A stretch of DNA of 28,173 nucleotides from CALACW01 sp002431305 (GCA_937890355.1 CALACW010000077.1:1-28173); one strand, 5' to 3'. Counted from the stretch's first letter, positions 1 to 6,805 are shown. Notes: a model not told the origin generated them from the letters alone. Translations and numbers: made by a program.

Positions 1-1305
1 GCTAAATACTTCATCCGTCAGCAGATTGCCATAGGCAAGACCGAGGGCTATATCGAAGAGATGATGAACGGTCAGAAGGTCGTAAAGGTTTTCTGTCATG
101 AGGAGGAATCATGCAAAAAATTCGATGAAATAAACGAAGGACTTTACCGCGACGCGCAGAGTGCAAATAAATTTGCAAACATGCTCATGCCTATTCTTAA
201 TAATATAGGCAATGTCCTTTATGTTATCGTTGCGGTGACGGGCGCGGTATTTATGCTCACCGAAGCTAAAAACATAAGCGTTTCGGGTATGGCGTTCAGC
301 ATAAGCATTATTGTTCCGTTCCTTAACATGACAAAGCAGTTTTCAGGCAACATAAGCCAGCTTTCGCAGCAGGTCAACTCCGTTGTCATGGGACTTGCGG
401 GCGCGGCGAGAGTATTTGCGCTGATTGACGAGAAACCCGAAGTTGACGACGGTTATGTAACGCTCGTAAATGCTAAGGACGATAACGGCGTTCTCACAGA
501 GTGCAAAGAGCGTACCGGCATATGGGCGTGGAAACACCCGCACGAGGACGGCACGGTAAGTTATACACGCCTTGCGGGCGACGTAACGCTCGATGACGTT
601 GACTTCGGATATACCAAGGACAAAATCGTACTTCATAATATTTCCGTATATGCAAAACCCGGTCAGAAAGTCGCGTTTGTCGGAGCCACGGGCGCGGGCA
701 AGACGACGATTACGAATCTTATCAACAGATTTTACGATATCGCGGACGGAAAAATACGTTACGACGGTATTAATATAAATAAGATTAAAAAATCCGATTT
801 AAGACGTTCGCTCGGTATGGTACTTCAGGATACTAATCTGTTTACCGGTACGGTTATGGACAATATCAGGTACGGCAGACTCGACGCGACGGACGATGAG
901 TGCATAGAGGCGGCTCGTCTTGCGGGCGCGGATGATTTTATCACGCGTCTCCCCGATGGATATAATACTATGCTCTCCGGCAACGGCGCGAACCTCTCGC
1001 AGGGTCAGAGACAGTTAATTTCGATAGCGAGAGCCGCGGCGGCAGACCCGCCGGTTATGATTCTCGACGAGGCAACATCGAGTATAGATACACGTACCGA
1101 GGCGATAGTTCAGCGCGGTATGGATTCGCTCATGAAGGGCAGAACCGTATTTGTAATTGCGCACAGACTGTCTACCGTTAAGAATTCGGATGTTATAATG
1201 GTTCTCGACGCGGGACGCATAATCGAGCGCGGAAGCCATAAAGACCTTATAGCAAAGCGCGGAGTTTACTATCAGCTCTACACCGGCGCGTTTGAATTGG
1301 AATAA
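1..1305 (+). CDS. ABC transporter, fused permease/ATP-binding half-transporter (5'-truncated by window edge)
   Basis: The frame is open from base 1, so the gene starts upstream; 434 residues are visible. The first ~125 residues are the end of an exporter-type transmembrane domain, with the coupling segment GYIEEMMNGQKVVKVF and two hydrophobic helices. An insert containing WAWKHPHEDGT follows, then a complete nucleotide-binding domain: Walker A GATGAGKTT at about residues 228-236, Q-loop in MVLQDTNLF, signature LSQGQ near 332, Walker B VMILDEATS near 352 and H-loop IAHRLS. This is a type IV (MsbA/LmrA-like) exporter subunit that would hydrolyse ATP to move a lipid, peptide or drug across the membrane. 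Such proteins often pair with a second half-transporter encoded next door, which would lie left of the window. The substrate cannot be read from the sequence. Confidence 0.95.
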   Translation, partial: AKYFIRQQIAIGKTEGYIEEMMNGQKVVKVFCHEEESCKKFDEINEGLYRDAQSANKFANMLMPILNNIGNVLYVIVAVTGAVFMLTEAKNISVSGMAFSISIIVPFLNMTKQFSGNISQLSQQVNSVVMGLAGAARVFALIDEKPEVDDGYVTLVNAKDDNGVLTECKERTGIWAWKHPHEDGTVSYTRLAGDVTLDDVDFGYTKDKIVLHNISVYAKPGQKVAFVGATGAGKTTITNLINRFYDIADGKIRYDGININKIKKSDLRRSLGMVLQDTNLFTGTVMDNIRYGRLDATDDECIEAARLAGADDFITRLPDGYNTMLSGNGANLSQGQRQLISIARAAAADPPVMILDEATSSIDTRTEAIVQRGMDSLMKGRTVFVIAHRLSTVKNSDVIMVLDAGRIIERGSHKDLIAKRGVYYQLYTGAFELE

Positions 1306-1347
1306 CAGCAAAAGACAGCCGAATAGGAAAGAAGGCGGATATATTCC

Positions 1348-1376
1348 TTTACGGTTCAAGTCTCTTTTGCTATAAT
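1348..1376 (+). promoter_or_regulatory. Candidate sigma-A promoter for the 1443 gene
   Basis: TTTACG (1348-1353), 17 bp spacer, perfect TATAAT (1371-1376). Predicted start is near 1383, immediately before the hairpin at 1385-1417, so that hairpin would form the 5' end of this transcript. Confidence 0.5.
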
Positions 1377-1384
1377 ACTTGAAA

Positions 1385-1426
1385 TGCCGAGGATATTGTG
1401 ATAAGATATCCTCAGCATTTTTATTT
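1385..1426 (+). terminator. Hairpin plus T-tract between the ABC gene and the 1443 gene
   Basis: Arms TGCCGAGGATAT (1385-1396) and ATATCCTCAGCA (1406-1417) pair over 12 bp with one mismatch and are followed by TTTTTATTT. It fits an intrinsic terminator for the ABC transporter gene. Because a good promoter ends just before it, it could instead be a 5' leader attenuator of the next gene. Confidence 0.7.
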
Positions 1427-1442
1427 AAGGAGATTTTTCAGT

Positions 1443-1934
1443 ATGAGTTGTTATTTTACAAAAGACGGCGCGCCTTTTGTTCCCGAGAGCATTAATCCCG
1501 AGCTTGTAAAGATATGCGCCGTTATAATCAAGAACTGCCATCTTAAGGTTAAGTATCAGATGAGAACATCGGCTCTTTCATCGGCGTTAAAGGGCGGAAA
1601 GTCCGATCACATGAAAGAGACCGCTCTTAAATGTATTGAAAAAAACAAGCCCGCGTACAATCAGGACATGTCCCTTACGGGCGTTAAAATTACCGATATA
1701 GACGATTCGTTCTTTGATGATAAGGACGACGCGTTTTTCTCTGCAACGCTTAAACTTCTTATCGACTTCGCGGCTATAAATACAGTAGTCGAGGCGGGAC
1801 TTATACAGCTTCTCGCCGCCGCATGCGAAAAACAGACCGGCACGCCTCTCAACAAAACGTATTTCTTTACAAATCAGACCGAGGTTCTCGACGACCCCGA
1901 CGATGAGGAAGAGAACGAGAATACGGAAGAATAA
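1443..1934 (+). CDS. Uncharacterised protein with acidic C-terminal tail (163 aa)
   Basis: I do not recognise this family. The ATG at 1443 is chosen over an in-frame GTG at 1398 because AAGGAGAT (1427-1434) sits at the right distance and because the upstream GTG lies inside the hairpin. The protein begins MSCYFTKDGAPF, has no signal peptide or clear membrane helix, is mostly helical in character in the middle, and ends in a very acidic tail (DDPDDEEENENTEE). It is a monocistronic unit with its own promoter (1348-1376) and strong terminator (1951-1985). The coding assignment is secure from the ribosome site and flanking signals, but no function can be given; probably cytosolic. Confidence 0.8.
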   Translation: MSCYFTKDGAPFVPESINPELVKICAVIIKNCHLKVKYQMRTSALSSALKGGKSDHMKETALKCIEKNKPAYNQDMSLTGVKITDIDDSFFDDKDDAFFSATLKLLIDFAAINTVVEAGLIQLLAAACEKQTGTPLNKTYFFTNQTEVLDDPDDEEENENTEE

Positions 1935-1950
1935 AATAATTATAAAAACT

Positions 1951-1985
1951 AAAAAGTCTCGGAATCCGAATTTCCGGGACTTTTT
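1951..1985. terminator. Bidirectional intrinsic terminator
   Basis: AAAAAGTCTCGGAA (1951-1964) pairs with TTCCGGGACTTTTT (1972-1985), a 14-bp stem with one wobble. A-run and T-run make it work for the 1443 gene and for the convergent 2005-2205 gene. Confidence 0.9.
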
Positions 1986-2004
1986 GTATGTCCTTTGTTC
2001 TGTT

Positions 2005-2205
2005 TTAATTCTGTTTTCTGACTATTCTGTACTCGTCGTCCGCGCGGTAGTACGGACAGTTATAATTTAAATACGTCATAAATCTTAACATTTCGTCCTC
2101 GTCCATGTCGACGTCGCAGTAATATTCCTGCATTTCCTCGTCATAGCAGAGATTTTCGCACGTGTCACAGTCGGAACGAAGCGTCTTTTTTGAGTCTTTA
2201 TCCAT
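2005..2205 (-). CDS. Small Cys-rich protein, DUF6472-like (66 aa)
   Basis: The ATG at 2205 is preferred over upstream TTG/GTG codons because GGTGA lies 6 nt ahead of it. The protein has Cys at residues 13, 16, 30 and 50 (plus 20), in a CDTC...YYCDVDMDEDE...NYNCPYYR arrangement, and ends DEYRIVRKQN. This matches my recollection of a small clostridial family (DUF6472) that carries four conserved cysteines and may bind a metal; no function is established. It faces the five-gene operon divergently from a back-to-back promoter and shares a terminator with the 1443 gene. The family assignment is from memory of the motif, not from a search. Confidence 0.85.
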   Translation of the reverse strand: MDKDSKKTLRSDCDTCENLCYDEEMQEYYCDVDMDEDEMLRFMTYLNYNCPYYRADDEYRIVRKQN

Positions 2206-2248
2206 TGAATTCACCAAAGAGTAAAAATAGAGTTTAAATTATAAAGTA

Positions 2249-2277
2249 ATTATAGCACGATATAATTAAAGTATCAA
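2249..2277 (-). promoter_or_regulatory. Promoter of the small Cys-rich gene
   Basis: On the minus strand TTGATA (2272-2277), 17 bp spacer, TATAAT (2249-2254). Its -35 is only 2 bp from the -35 of the divergent promoter at 2280-2308. Confidence 0.7.
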
Positions 2278-2279
2278 TG

Positions 2280-2308
2280 TTGAAATTGTGTAAATAATAA
2301 TGTATAAT
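2280..2308 (+). promoter_or_regulatory. Promoter of the 2315-5072 operon, placed for a leaderless mRNA
   Basis: TTGAAA (2280-2285), 17 bp spacer, TATAAT (2303-2308). Transcription should start near 2315, which is the A of the ATG chosen for the first gene. No Shine-Dalgarno is visible ahead of either possible ATG. Confidence 0.7.
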
Positions 2309-2314
2309 CAGAAT

Positions 2315-2833
2315 ATGGAAAAGTACAAAGTTATAAGAAGCCGGCGAAAAACGCTTGCGATTCATATAGAAAACGATTTGTCCGTGAGTGTAAAGGCTCC
2401 GCTGTTTCTGTCGGACGAGGTTATAAAAAGAGAAGTCAAAAAGCATGAAAAGTGGATAGAAAACACGCGGGAAAAGATTAAAAAGCGCGAGAGTGAAAAG
2501 CCGAGTTTTTCCGAAGAAGAAATTGAGAAACTTAAAAAAGAGGCGTACGAATATTTAAGCGAGAGAACGAGGTATTACAGTGAGAAAACAGGGTTAAAAT
2601 ATTCTTACGTTAAAATAACGTCCGCCGAAAAGCGGTTCGGAAGCTGTAATTCAAAGGGCGGGATATGCTATTCGTACCGTCTTATGCTTTACGATAAACG
2701 CGCTGTCGATTACGTTGTAGTACACGAACTTTGTCATACCGTACATATGAACCACTCAGCACGGTTTTACGCGCTGGTTCAGAGTATTCTTCCCGATTGG
2801 AAAGAGAGGGAAAGACTTTTAAAGGGCGGATGA
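2315..2833 (+). CDS. YgjP-like (M48/SprT-type) metallopeptidase-fold protein (172 aa)
   Basis: The C-terminal half carries HELCH (residues 137-141) followed by TVHMNHSARF, the HExxH-like zinc site with a downstream His typical of the YgjP/DUF45 family. The middle part (KRFGSCNSKGGICYSYRLMLYD) is also characteristic. The N-terminal residues form the basic beta-rich start seen in the family (YKVIRSRRKTLAIHIE). Family members are predicted zinc hydrolases; the physiological substrate here is unknown. An in-frame ATG at 2300 exists but overlaps the -10 element, so the start at 2315 is chosen. It is the first gene of a tight five-gene operon; the next start codon is 6 nt after its stop. Confidence 0.88.
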   Translation: MEKYKVIRSRRKTLAIHIENDLSVSVKAPLFLSDEVIKREVKKHEKWIENTREKIKKRESEKPSFSEEEIEKLKKEAYEYLSERTRYYSEKTGLKYSYVKITSAEKRFGSCNSKGGICYSYRLMLYDKRAVDYVVVHELCHTVHMNHSARFYALVQSILPDWKERERLLKGG

Positions 2834-2839
2834 CAGGGA

Positions 2840-2995
2840 ATGAAAAGGGCGAATCTTATAATAATTCAGATTCTTGTTTCGGCGGTGAGCGTTATAGGCA
2901 TTAATATTATATCGTCCGGTATGAATAAAGCCGACACGCCGTCGAACGCGGTGCTTGTAAATTGTATTTTTTATGATAGTACGGAGGAAATATAA
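2840..2995 (+). CDS. Small predicted membrane protein (51 aa)
   Basis: This reading frame fills the gap between the metallopeptidase stop (2831-2833) and the Nudix start (2996). It begins MKRANLIIIQILVSAVSVIG and has one hydrophobic segment at about residues 5-27, then a polar tail ending DSTEEI. The basic N-terminus and single helix suggest a signal-anchored membrane peptide. GGGCGGA (2824-2830) is a possible ribosome site. Its stop TAA (2993-2995) abuts the ATG of the next gene, whose GGAGG lies inside this frame, so the two are probably translationally coupled. I recognise no family. The spacing on both sides supports a real gene, but codon evidence is limited at this length. Confidence 0.6.
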   Translation: MKRANLIIIQILVSAVSVIGINIISSGMNKADTPSNAVLVNCIFYDSTEEI

Positions 2996-3391
2996 ATGAT
3001 AAGAGACGTTACAGCCGCCGTTTTTATTAAAGACGGCAGAGTTATGATATGCCGGCGCCCGCCGAATAAGGGCAACGCGCTCAAATGGGAGTTCCCGGGC
3101 GGAAAATCGGAGCCGGGGGAGACTCTTGAGGAGTGTTTAAAACGCGAATGCGAGGAAGAACTCGGAATCGAAATTTCCGTCGGCAGAGAAATTTGCGCGA
3201 CCGAATACGAATACCCCGATATCACGGTAAAACTTCACTTCATGCTGTCAAAAATAGTATCGGGAACGCCCGAGCTTAAAGAGCATGTCGATATTAAATA
3301 CATAACAAAAAGCGAACTGGCAGATTATGATTTCTGTCCTGCGGACAGAGATATAGTTAAAATTCTTGCGGAGGAAAATTATCTTGACTGA
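2996..3391 (+). CDS. Nudix hydrolase, MutT-like (8-oxo-dGTP diphosphatase type)
   Basis: The 131-residue protein has a perfect Nudix box GX5EX7REUXEEXGU: G36, E42, R50-E51, E54-E55 and G57. It starts with the typical TAAVFIKDGRVMICRRPP strand and its length matches small MutT proteins. MutT-type enzymes hydrolyse oxidised (d)NTPs to the monophosphate and pyrophosphate, keeping 8-oxoguanine out of DNA and RNA; whether this copy prefers 8-oxo-dGTP is inferred. GGAGG at 2983-2987 serves the ATG at 2996. The 3' end overlaps the next gene by 8 nt, and the ribosome site for that gene lies inside this frame. Confidence 0.93.
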   Translation: MIRDVTAAVFIKDGRVMICRRPPNKGNALKWEFPGGKSEPGETLEECLKRECEEELGIEISVGREICATEYEYPDITVKLHFMLSKIVSGTPELKEHVDIKYITKSELADYDFCPADRDIVKILAEENYLD

Positions 3392-3788
3392 TTTTACATT
3401 AAAAACATTCAGAGTAAACGACGTATCGTTTGTGAACAGACTCGTTCCGAATACTAAAATCGAGATCGGCAATAAGTATTCATATAATGTCGGATATTCA
3501 AAAAACGATATATGCCGGGGAGAATTCTCGGCTGAAATATTCGATAAAAACAACAGGGATAATTTTTACATAAAAGTTGTTCTCGTCGGCGTATTCTCGT
3601 TTAATGATGGGATAAAAAAAGAAAAACTCCATGTTGAGACGTTCAAGGCTCTTTTCCCGATTGTACGTTCGTATATTATTACTCTTACGTCGAACGCGGG
3701 AATTCCGCCGGTCATAATTCCGAACGCGGACATAGACAATCAGGATATATACCGCGTCGACCTTAATAATAACAACAGGGAATCATAA
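3384..3788 (+). CDS. SecB-like chaperone-fold protein (134 aa)
   Basis: The start is TTG at 3384, 9 nt after GGAGG (3370-3374), overlapping the Nudix stop by 8 nt. The protein begins MTDFTLKTFRVNDVSFVN. Its second half contains VVLVGVFSFND, a helix, then LFPIVRSYIITLTSNAGIPP and VIIPNADID. This order (beta strand with G-[VI]-F-S, then LFP-x-x-R-x-x-I-x-x-L/M, then P-P/Q-x-x-x-P) is that of SecB, where the LFPYAR segment is well conserved. SecB in proteobacteria holds unfolded preproteins for SecA; SecB-like proteins outside proteobacteria are less well understood and some act as toxin-antitoxin chaperones. No toxin pair is visible here. The fold call is from motif order, without a profile search. 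Confidence 0.7.
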   Translation: MTDFTLKTFRVNDVSFVNRLVPNTKIEIGNKYSYNVGYSKNDICRGEFSAEIFDKNNRDNFYIKVVLVGVFSFNDGIKKEKLHVETFKALFPIVRSYIITLTSNAGIPPVIIPNADIDNQDIYRVDLNNNNRES

Positions 3789-3791
3789 AAT

Positions 3792-5072
3792 ATGGATAAT
3801 ATAAATACAGTTCCCGCGTTTTTCAGGAGCGCGGACATTCCGGACTACGACTGCGGCGACGGGGTAATAATGAAAACGTACCGTTCTTCGTCAAAGGAAG
3901 AATTCGATTCTTATATTGAAAAATTATCGTCGGCTAGGTTCTCACTTTACGATAAGCAGATAAGAGAGAATAATTATTTTTACGTTTACGTTTCGGGTGA
4001 AACAAAGGTTTTTGCAAGCTTCTGCGAATGTGATAAAACAGTCAGAATTATTATTGATAATTATACGCTTTTGCCGTCAAAAACTCCCGTTTCGGGCAAA
4101 AAGATTACCAATACCGTTCTCTATCAGTTTGAAACAGATCACAGTCTTATCGACTGCGGAATGTGCTATATCGTAAAATGCTCAGACGGAAGCTTCTTCA
4201 TAATTGATTCCGCGCACATGTACTCTGTAAACGACAACGACAGGCTTCACGATTTCCTGCGTTCGCTCAACGGTTCGCGTGAAAAAATTCATATCGCGGG
4301 CTGGTTTTTCAGTCACGGGCATACGGACCATATTTGCAAGTTTATGGATTTTTTCAAATATAATATGTCCGACTGCGTTATCGACGGAATTTATTATAAC
4401 TTTGTCGCGCCAGGTCATAAGGACGAGGGCGAATGGGAGGAATCAGAAAGAGCTGTCAGAATTAATTTTGCTTCTCTTTTGAAAGAGCATCCCGAAATAA
4501 AAAAATACAAACTCCATTCGGGACAGCATTTTTATATAAACGAACTTGAATTTTACGTGCTTGCGACTCACGAGGACGTATACCCGAATTCTATGAGCAA
4601 TTTTAACGATACGTCGACGGCTCTGATGATGACATACGAGGGAACGCGCGTAAGTTTCCCCGGCGACGGCGGACGAATGATAAGCGACGTTATGACTTCG
4701 AGATATTCGGATGAATTAAAATGCGATATAATGCAGGTTTCACACCACGGACATATGGGATGCAGAACGGAATTCTACGAGAAATCCGGCGCGAAAACCG
4801 CGCTGTTTCCGAATACGAGAATCAAGCTTGACGAGGAAAACGAGAAACTCGAGGAGAACCGCAGAATAATAGAACTCGCCGACAGATATTATGTTTCGAG
4901 CGAGGGAACCGTGGGACTGCCCCTGCCGTACAAAGCGGGATGCGAGATAATTTACCCGGACGAAACGACGGAGAATTTTGACGGGATATTTGCTCTGTGG
5001 GGATATGAATATGCGGATGAATTTAAGGAAAAAGTCATAAACGATTTTCTTAAACGACATAATTTAAAATAA
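3792..5072 (+). CDS. MBL-fold metallo-hydrolase (426 aa)
   Basis: The metallo-beta-lactamase fold begins around residue 120. It shows H175-G-H177-T-D179-H180 (HxHxDH), D292 in the FPGDGG segment and H318-H319-G-H321 near the C-terminus, so two-metal binding is expected. About 110 N-terminal residues precede the fold and do not resemble a known domain to me. The MBL core resembles ComEC/Rec2-type or competence-like MBL hydrolases, in which a VSHHGH motif is common, but no ComEC membrane domain is present. The product is probably cytosolic, since no signal peptide is visible. AGGGA precedes the ATG. It is the last gene of the operon and ends 2 nt before the terminator stem region. Confidence 0.85.
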   Translation: MDNINTVPAFFRSADIPDYDCGDGVIMKTYRSSSKEEFDSYIEKLSSARFSLYDKQIRENNYFYVYVSGETKVFASFCECDKTVRIIIDNYTLLPSKTPVSGKKITNTVLYQFETDHSLIDCGMCYIVKCSDGSFFIIDSAHMYSVNDNDRLHDFLRSLNGSREKIHIAGWFFSHGHTDHICKFMDFFKYNMSDCVIDGIYYNFVAPGHKDEGEWEESERAVRINFASLLKEHPEIKKYKLHSGQHFYINELEFYVLATHEDVYPNSMSNFNDTSTALMMTYEGTRVSFPGDGGRMISDVMTSRYSDELKCDIMQVSHHGHMGCRTEFYEKSGAKTALFPNTRIKLDEENEKLEENRRIIELADRYYVSSEGTVGLPLPYKAGCEIIYPDETTENFDGIFALWGYEYADEFKEKVINDFLKRHNLK

Positions 5073-5074
5073 CA

Positions 5075-5112
5075 AAAACGCGGATTCCGAAATAAACGGA
5101 GTCCGCATTTTT
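5075..5112. terminator. Intrinsic terminator between convergent operon and metY
   Basis: GCGGATTCCG (5080-5089) pairs with CGGAGTCCGC (5097-5106) around a 7-nt loop, with AAAAAC before and ATTTTT after. It can act in both directions, for the MBL gene and for metY. Confidence 0.88.
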
Positions 5113-5153
5113 GAAGTTATAAATTTAATGTCAGCCGACAGCATTATTAAATG

Positions 5154-6458
5154 TCAGTCAATAGCTTTGAACGCTTCATCGAGGGCTGCGATAAGGTCGT
5201 CCGAATTCTCGATTCCTATTGAAAGTCTTATCGTATTCGGCTTGATGCCCTGCTCGGCAAGCTCTTCCTCATTTAACTGCGAGTGTGTTGTGCTTGCGGG
5301 GTGAATTACGAGCGACTTAACGTCGGCAACGTTTGCAAGAAGCGAGAATATAGCGAGATTGTCTATGAATTTCTTGGCTTCTTCCGCTCCGCCCTTAATT
5401 TCGAATGTGAATATTGAGCCGGCACCGTTCGGGAAGTATTTTTTGTAGAGATTGTGGCTCGGTTCCGATTCGAGCGAGGGGTGATGAACTGCCTCAACCT
5501 TGGGATTTGAATTGAGATATTCTACGATTTTAAGCGCGTTCTGAACGTGTCTCTCGACTCTTAACGAGAGAGTTTCGAGTCCCTGTAAGAATATAAACGC
5601 GTGGAACGGCGAGAGCGTCGCGCCCGTGTCTCTTAAAAGAATTGCGCGGATATATGTTACAAATGCCGCGCCGGGAGCAGCGTCTGCAAACGAGACTCCG
5701 TGATAGCTCGGGTTTGGCTCCGAGATCCACGGAAATTTGCCCGAGCCTTTCCAGTCGAACTTACCGCTTTCGACGATAACTCCGCCTATCGCGGTTCCGT
5801 GACCGCCGATGAATTTTGTTGCGGAATGAACAACGATGTCCGCGCCGTGCTCGATCGGTCTGATAAGATACGGCGTTGCGAACGTCGAATCAACAACGAG
5901 CGGGATGTTATGTTTATGAGCGACCTCGGCGACTGCTTCAAGGTCTATAATATTAGAATTGGGATTGCCGAGAGTTTCTACGAATATTGCTTTCGTGTTC
6001 TCCTGTATCGCGTTTTCGAATGCGCCGTCTTCCTCGGGGTCGACGAATGTTGCGGTGATTCCCGACGAGAGGGGGAGTGTGTGTGCTAAAAGATTATAAG
6101 TTCCGCCGTAAATCGTTTTTGACGCTACTATGTGTTCTCCGCTTCTTGCCAAAGCGCTGAGCGTGTAGTTAATAGCCGCCGCGCCCGAAGCTGCGGCAAG
6201 AGCGGCGGAGCCGGATTCGAGAGACGCTATTCTCTTTTCGAAAATGTCCTGTGTGGGGTTTGTAAGACGTCCGTAAATATTGCCTGCGTCTCTGAGTGCG
6301 AATCTGTCCGCCGCATGCTGTGAATTGTGGAAAACGTATGATGTCGTAGCGTATATCGGAACCGCTCTCGCGTCGGTGACGGGGTCGGGCTGTTCCTGTC
6401 CTATATGTAACTGTTTTGTTTCAAAGCTCCAGTTTGCCGAATTCTTTATATCTGCCAT
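5154..6458 (-). CDS. metY: O-acetylhomoserine sulfhydrylase / aminocarboxypropyltransferase
   Basis: This 434-residue protein is a Cys/Met-metabolism PLP enzyme. The PLP lysine is K215 in HSATKFIGGHGT, and D190 in VVDSTFATPY should contact the pyridine ring. The N-terminal FETKQLHIGQ...PIYATTSYVF segment and the long ~430-residue length (versus ~380 for cystathionine gamma-synthase) fit the MetY/CysD branch. The enzyme would make homocysteine from O-acetylhomoserine and sulfide, joining sulfide assimilation to methionine synthesis in the cytosol. The ATG at 6458 is preceded by GGAGG (6467-6471). That ribosome site is complementary to the end of an upstream leader ORF, so translation is likely controlled. 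It stands alone, with its own promoter at 6611-6640. Confidence 0.95.
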   Translation of the reverse strand: MADIKNSANWSFETKQLHIGQEQPDPVTDARAVPIYATTSYVFHNSQHAADRFALRDAGNIYGRLTNPTQDIFEKRIASLESGSAALAAASGAAAINYTLSALARSGEHIVASKTIYGGTYNLLAHTLPLSSGITATFVDPEEDGAFENAIQENTKAIFVETLGNPNSNIIDLEAVAEVAHKHNIPLVVDSTFATPYLIRPIEHGADIVVHSATKFIGGHGTAIGGVIVESGKFDWKGSGKFPWISEPNPSYHGVSFADAAPGAAFVTYIRAILLRDTGATLSPFHAFIFLQGLETLSLRVERHVQNALKIVEYLNSNPKVEAVHHPSLESEPSHNLYKKYFPNGAGSIFTFEIKGGAEEAKKFIDNLAIFSLLANVADVKSLVIHPASTTHSQLNEEELAEQGIKPNTIRLSIGIENSDDLIAALDEAFKAID

Positions 6459-6459
6459 T

Positions 6460-6526
6460 GTTAATTCCTCCGTTAATATTTTATCATTTTTTAAATTGAA
6501 ATTTTTGAATTTGAGTAGGAATTAAC
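6460..6526 (-). promoter_or_regulatory. Candidate RBS-sequestering hairpin of metY
   Basis: Plus-strand coordinates: GTTAATTCCT (6460-6469) and AGGAATTAAC (6517-6526) are perfect 10-bp complements. In the minus-strand mRNA the 3' arm covers part of the metY Shine-Dalgarno and the 5' arm contains the stop codon of the leader ORF (6522-6524). An alternative 7-bp pairing, CCGTTAA (6470-6476) with TTAACGG (6522-6528), would also cover the Shine-Dalgarno. The loop is about 47 nt and AT-rich, so stability is uncertain. Confidence 0.6.
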
Positions 6527-6584
6527 GGTACATTCGGTCTGTTGATGAACAATATCTTTTTACTTTTAAACTCTGCGTTATCAT
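6522..6584 (-). CDS. Leader peptide of metY (20 aa, candidate)
   Basis: On the minus strand AAAAGGAG (6594-6601) lies 9 nt before ATG at 6584; the frame runs 20 codons to TAA at 6522-6524 and ends in KRYCSSTDRMYR. The predicted transcription start (about 6604) places this ribosome site at the very 5' end of the mRNA, making this the first ORF of the metY transcript. The peptide holds one Cys and two Met (including the start), has no membrane or signal character and is basic. Its end overlaps the sequence that can pair with the metY ribosome site, which argues for a regulatory role in cis. It resembles the leader ahead of metQ (18113-18172): both share R-x-C...T-x-R-M. No database family is claimed. 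Confidence 0.65.
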   Translation of the reverse strand: MITQSLKVKRYCSSTDRMYR

Positions 6585-6610
6585 ATCGTTCAGCTCCTTT
6601 TCATGCCTTG

Positions 6611-6640
6611 ATTATATCAGCGGGTGACTTGTTTGTCCAA
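6611..6640 (-). promoter_or_regulatory. Promoter of the metY leader transcript
   Basis: Minus strand TTGGAC (6635-6640), 18 bp spacer, perfect TATAAT (6611-6616). Start predicted near 6604. The rest of the 6459-6805 intergenic region holds the leader ORF, this promoter and the divergent ROK-gene promoter. Confidence 0.75.
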
Positions 6641-6732
6641 TATTTAAAATGAATCGAACGTTATAATTAAAACCTATTAATCTGATATGTATTAGAATTA
6701 TCAACAAAAAAAATAAATTCCCATAAAAATAG

Positions 6733-6749
6733 TTGTTGACAATCAACAA
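6733..6749. promoter_or_regulatory. Palindromic operator over the -35 of the ROK-type regulator gene
   Basis: TTGTTGA (6733-6739), CAA, TCAACAA (6743-6749): a perfect 7-bp inverted repeat overlapping the -35. A further half site TCAACAA lies at 6701-6707. It is a natural candidate for autoregulation by the downstream DNA-binding protein. Confidence 0.55.
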
Positions 6750-6764
6750 ACATAATTATATAAT
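6736..6764 (+). promoter_or_regulatory. Consensus sigma-A promoter of the ROK-type regulator gene
   Basis: TTGACA (6736-6741), 17 bp spacer, TATAAT (6759-6764): perfect in both hexamers and spacing, which usually implies repression by an overlapping operator. Confidence 0.85.
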
Positions 6765-6805
6765 AGAAAACAGAAACGGAAAGCCGAAAGGGGAAGGGCA
6801 TTTTG

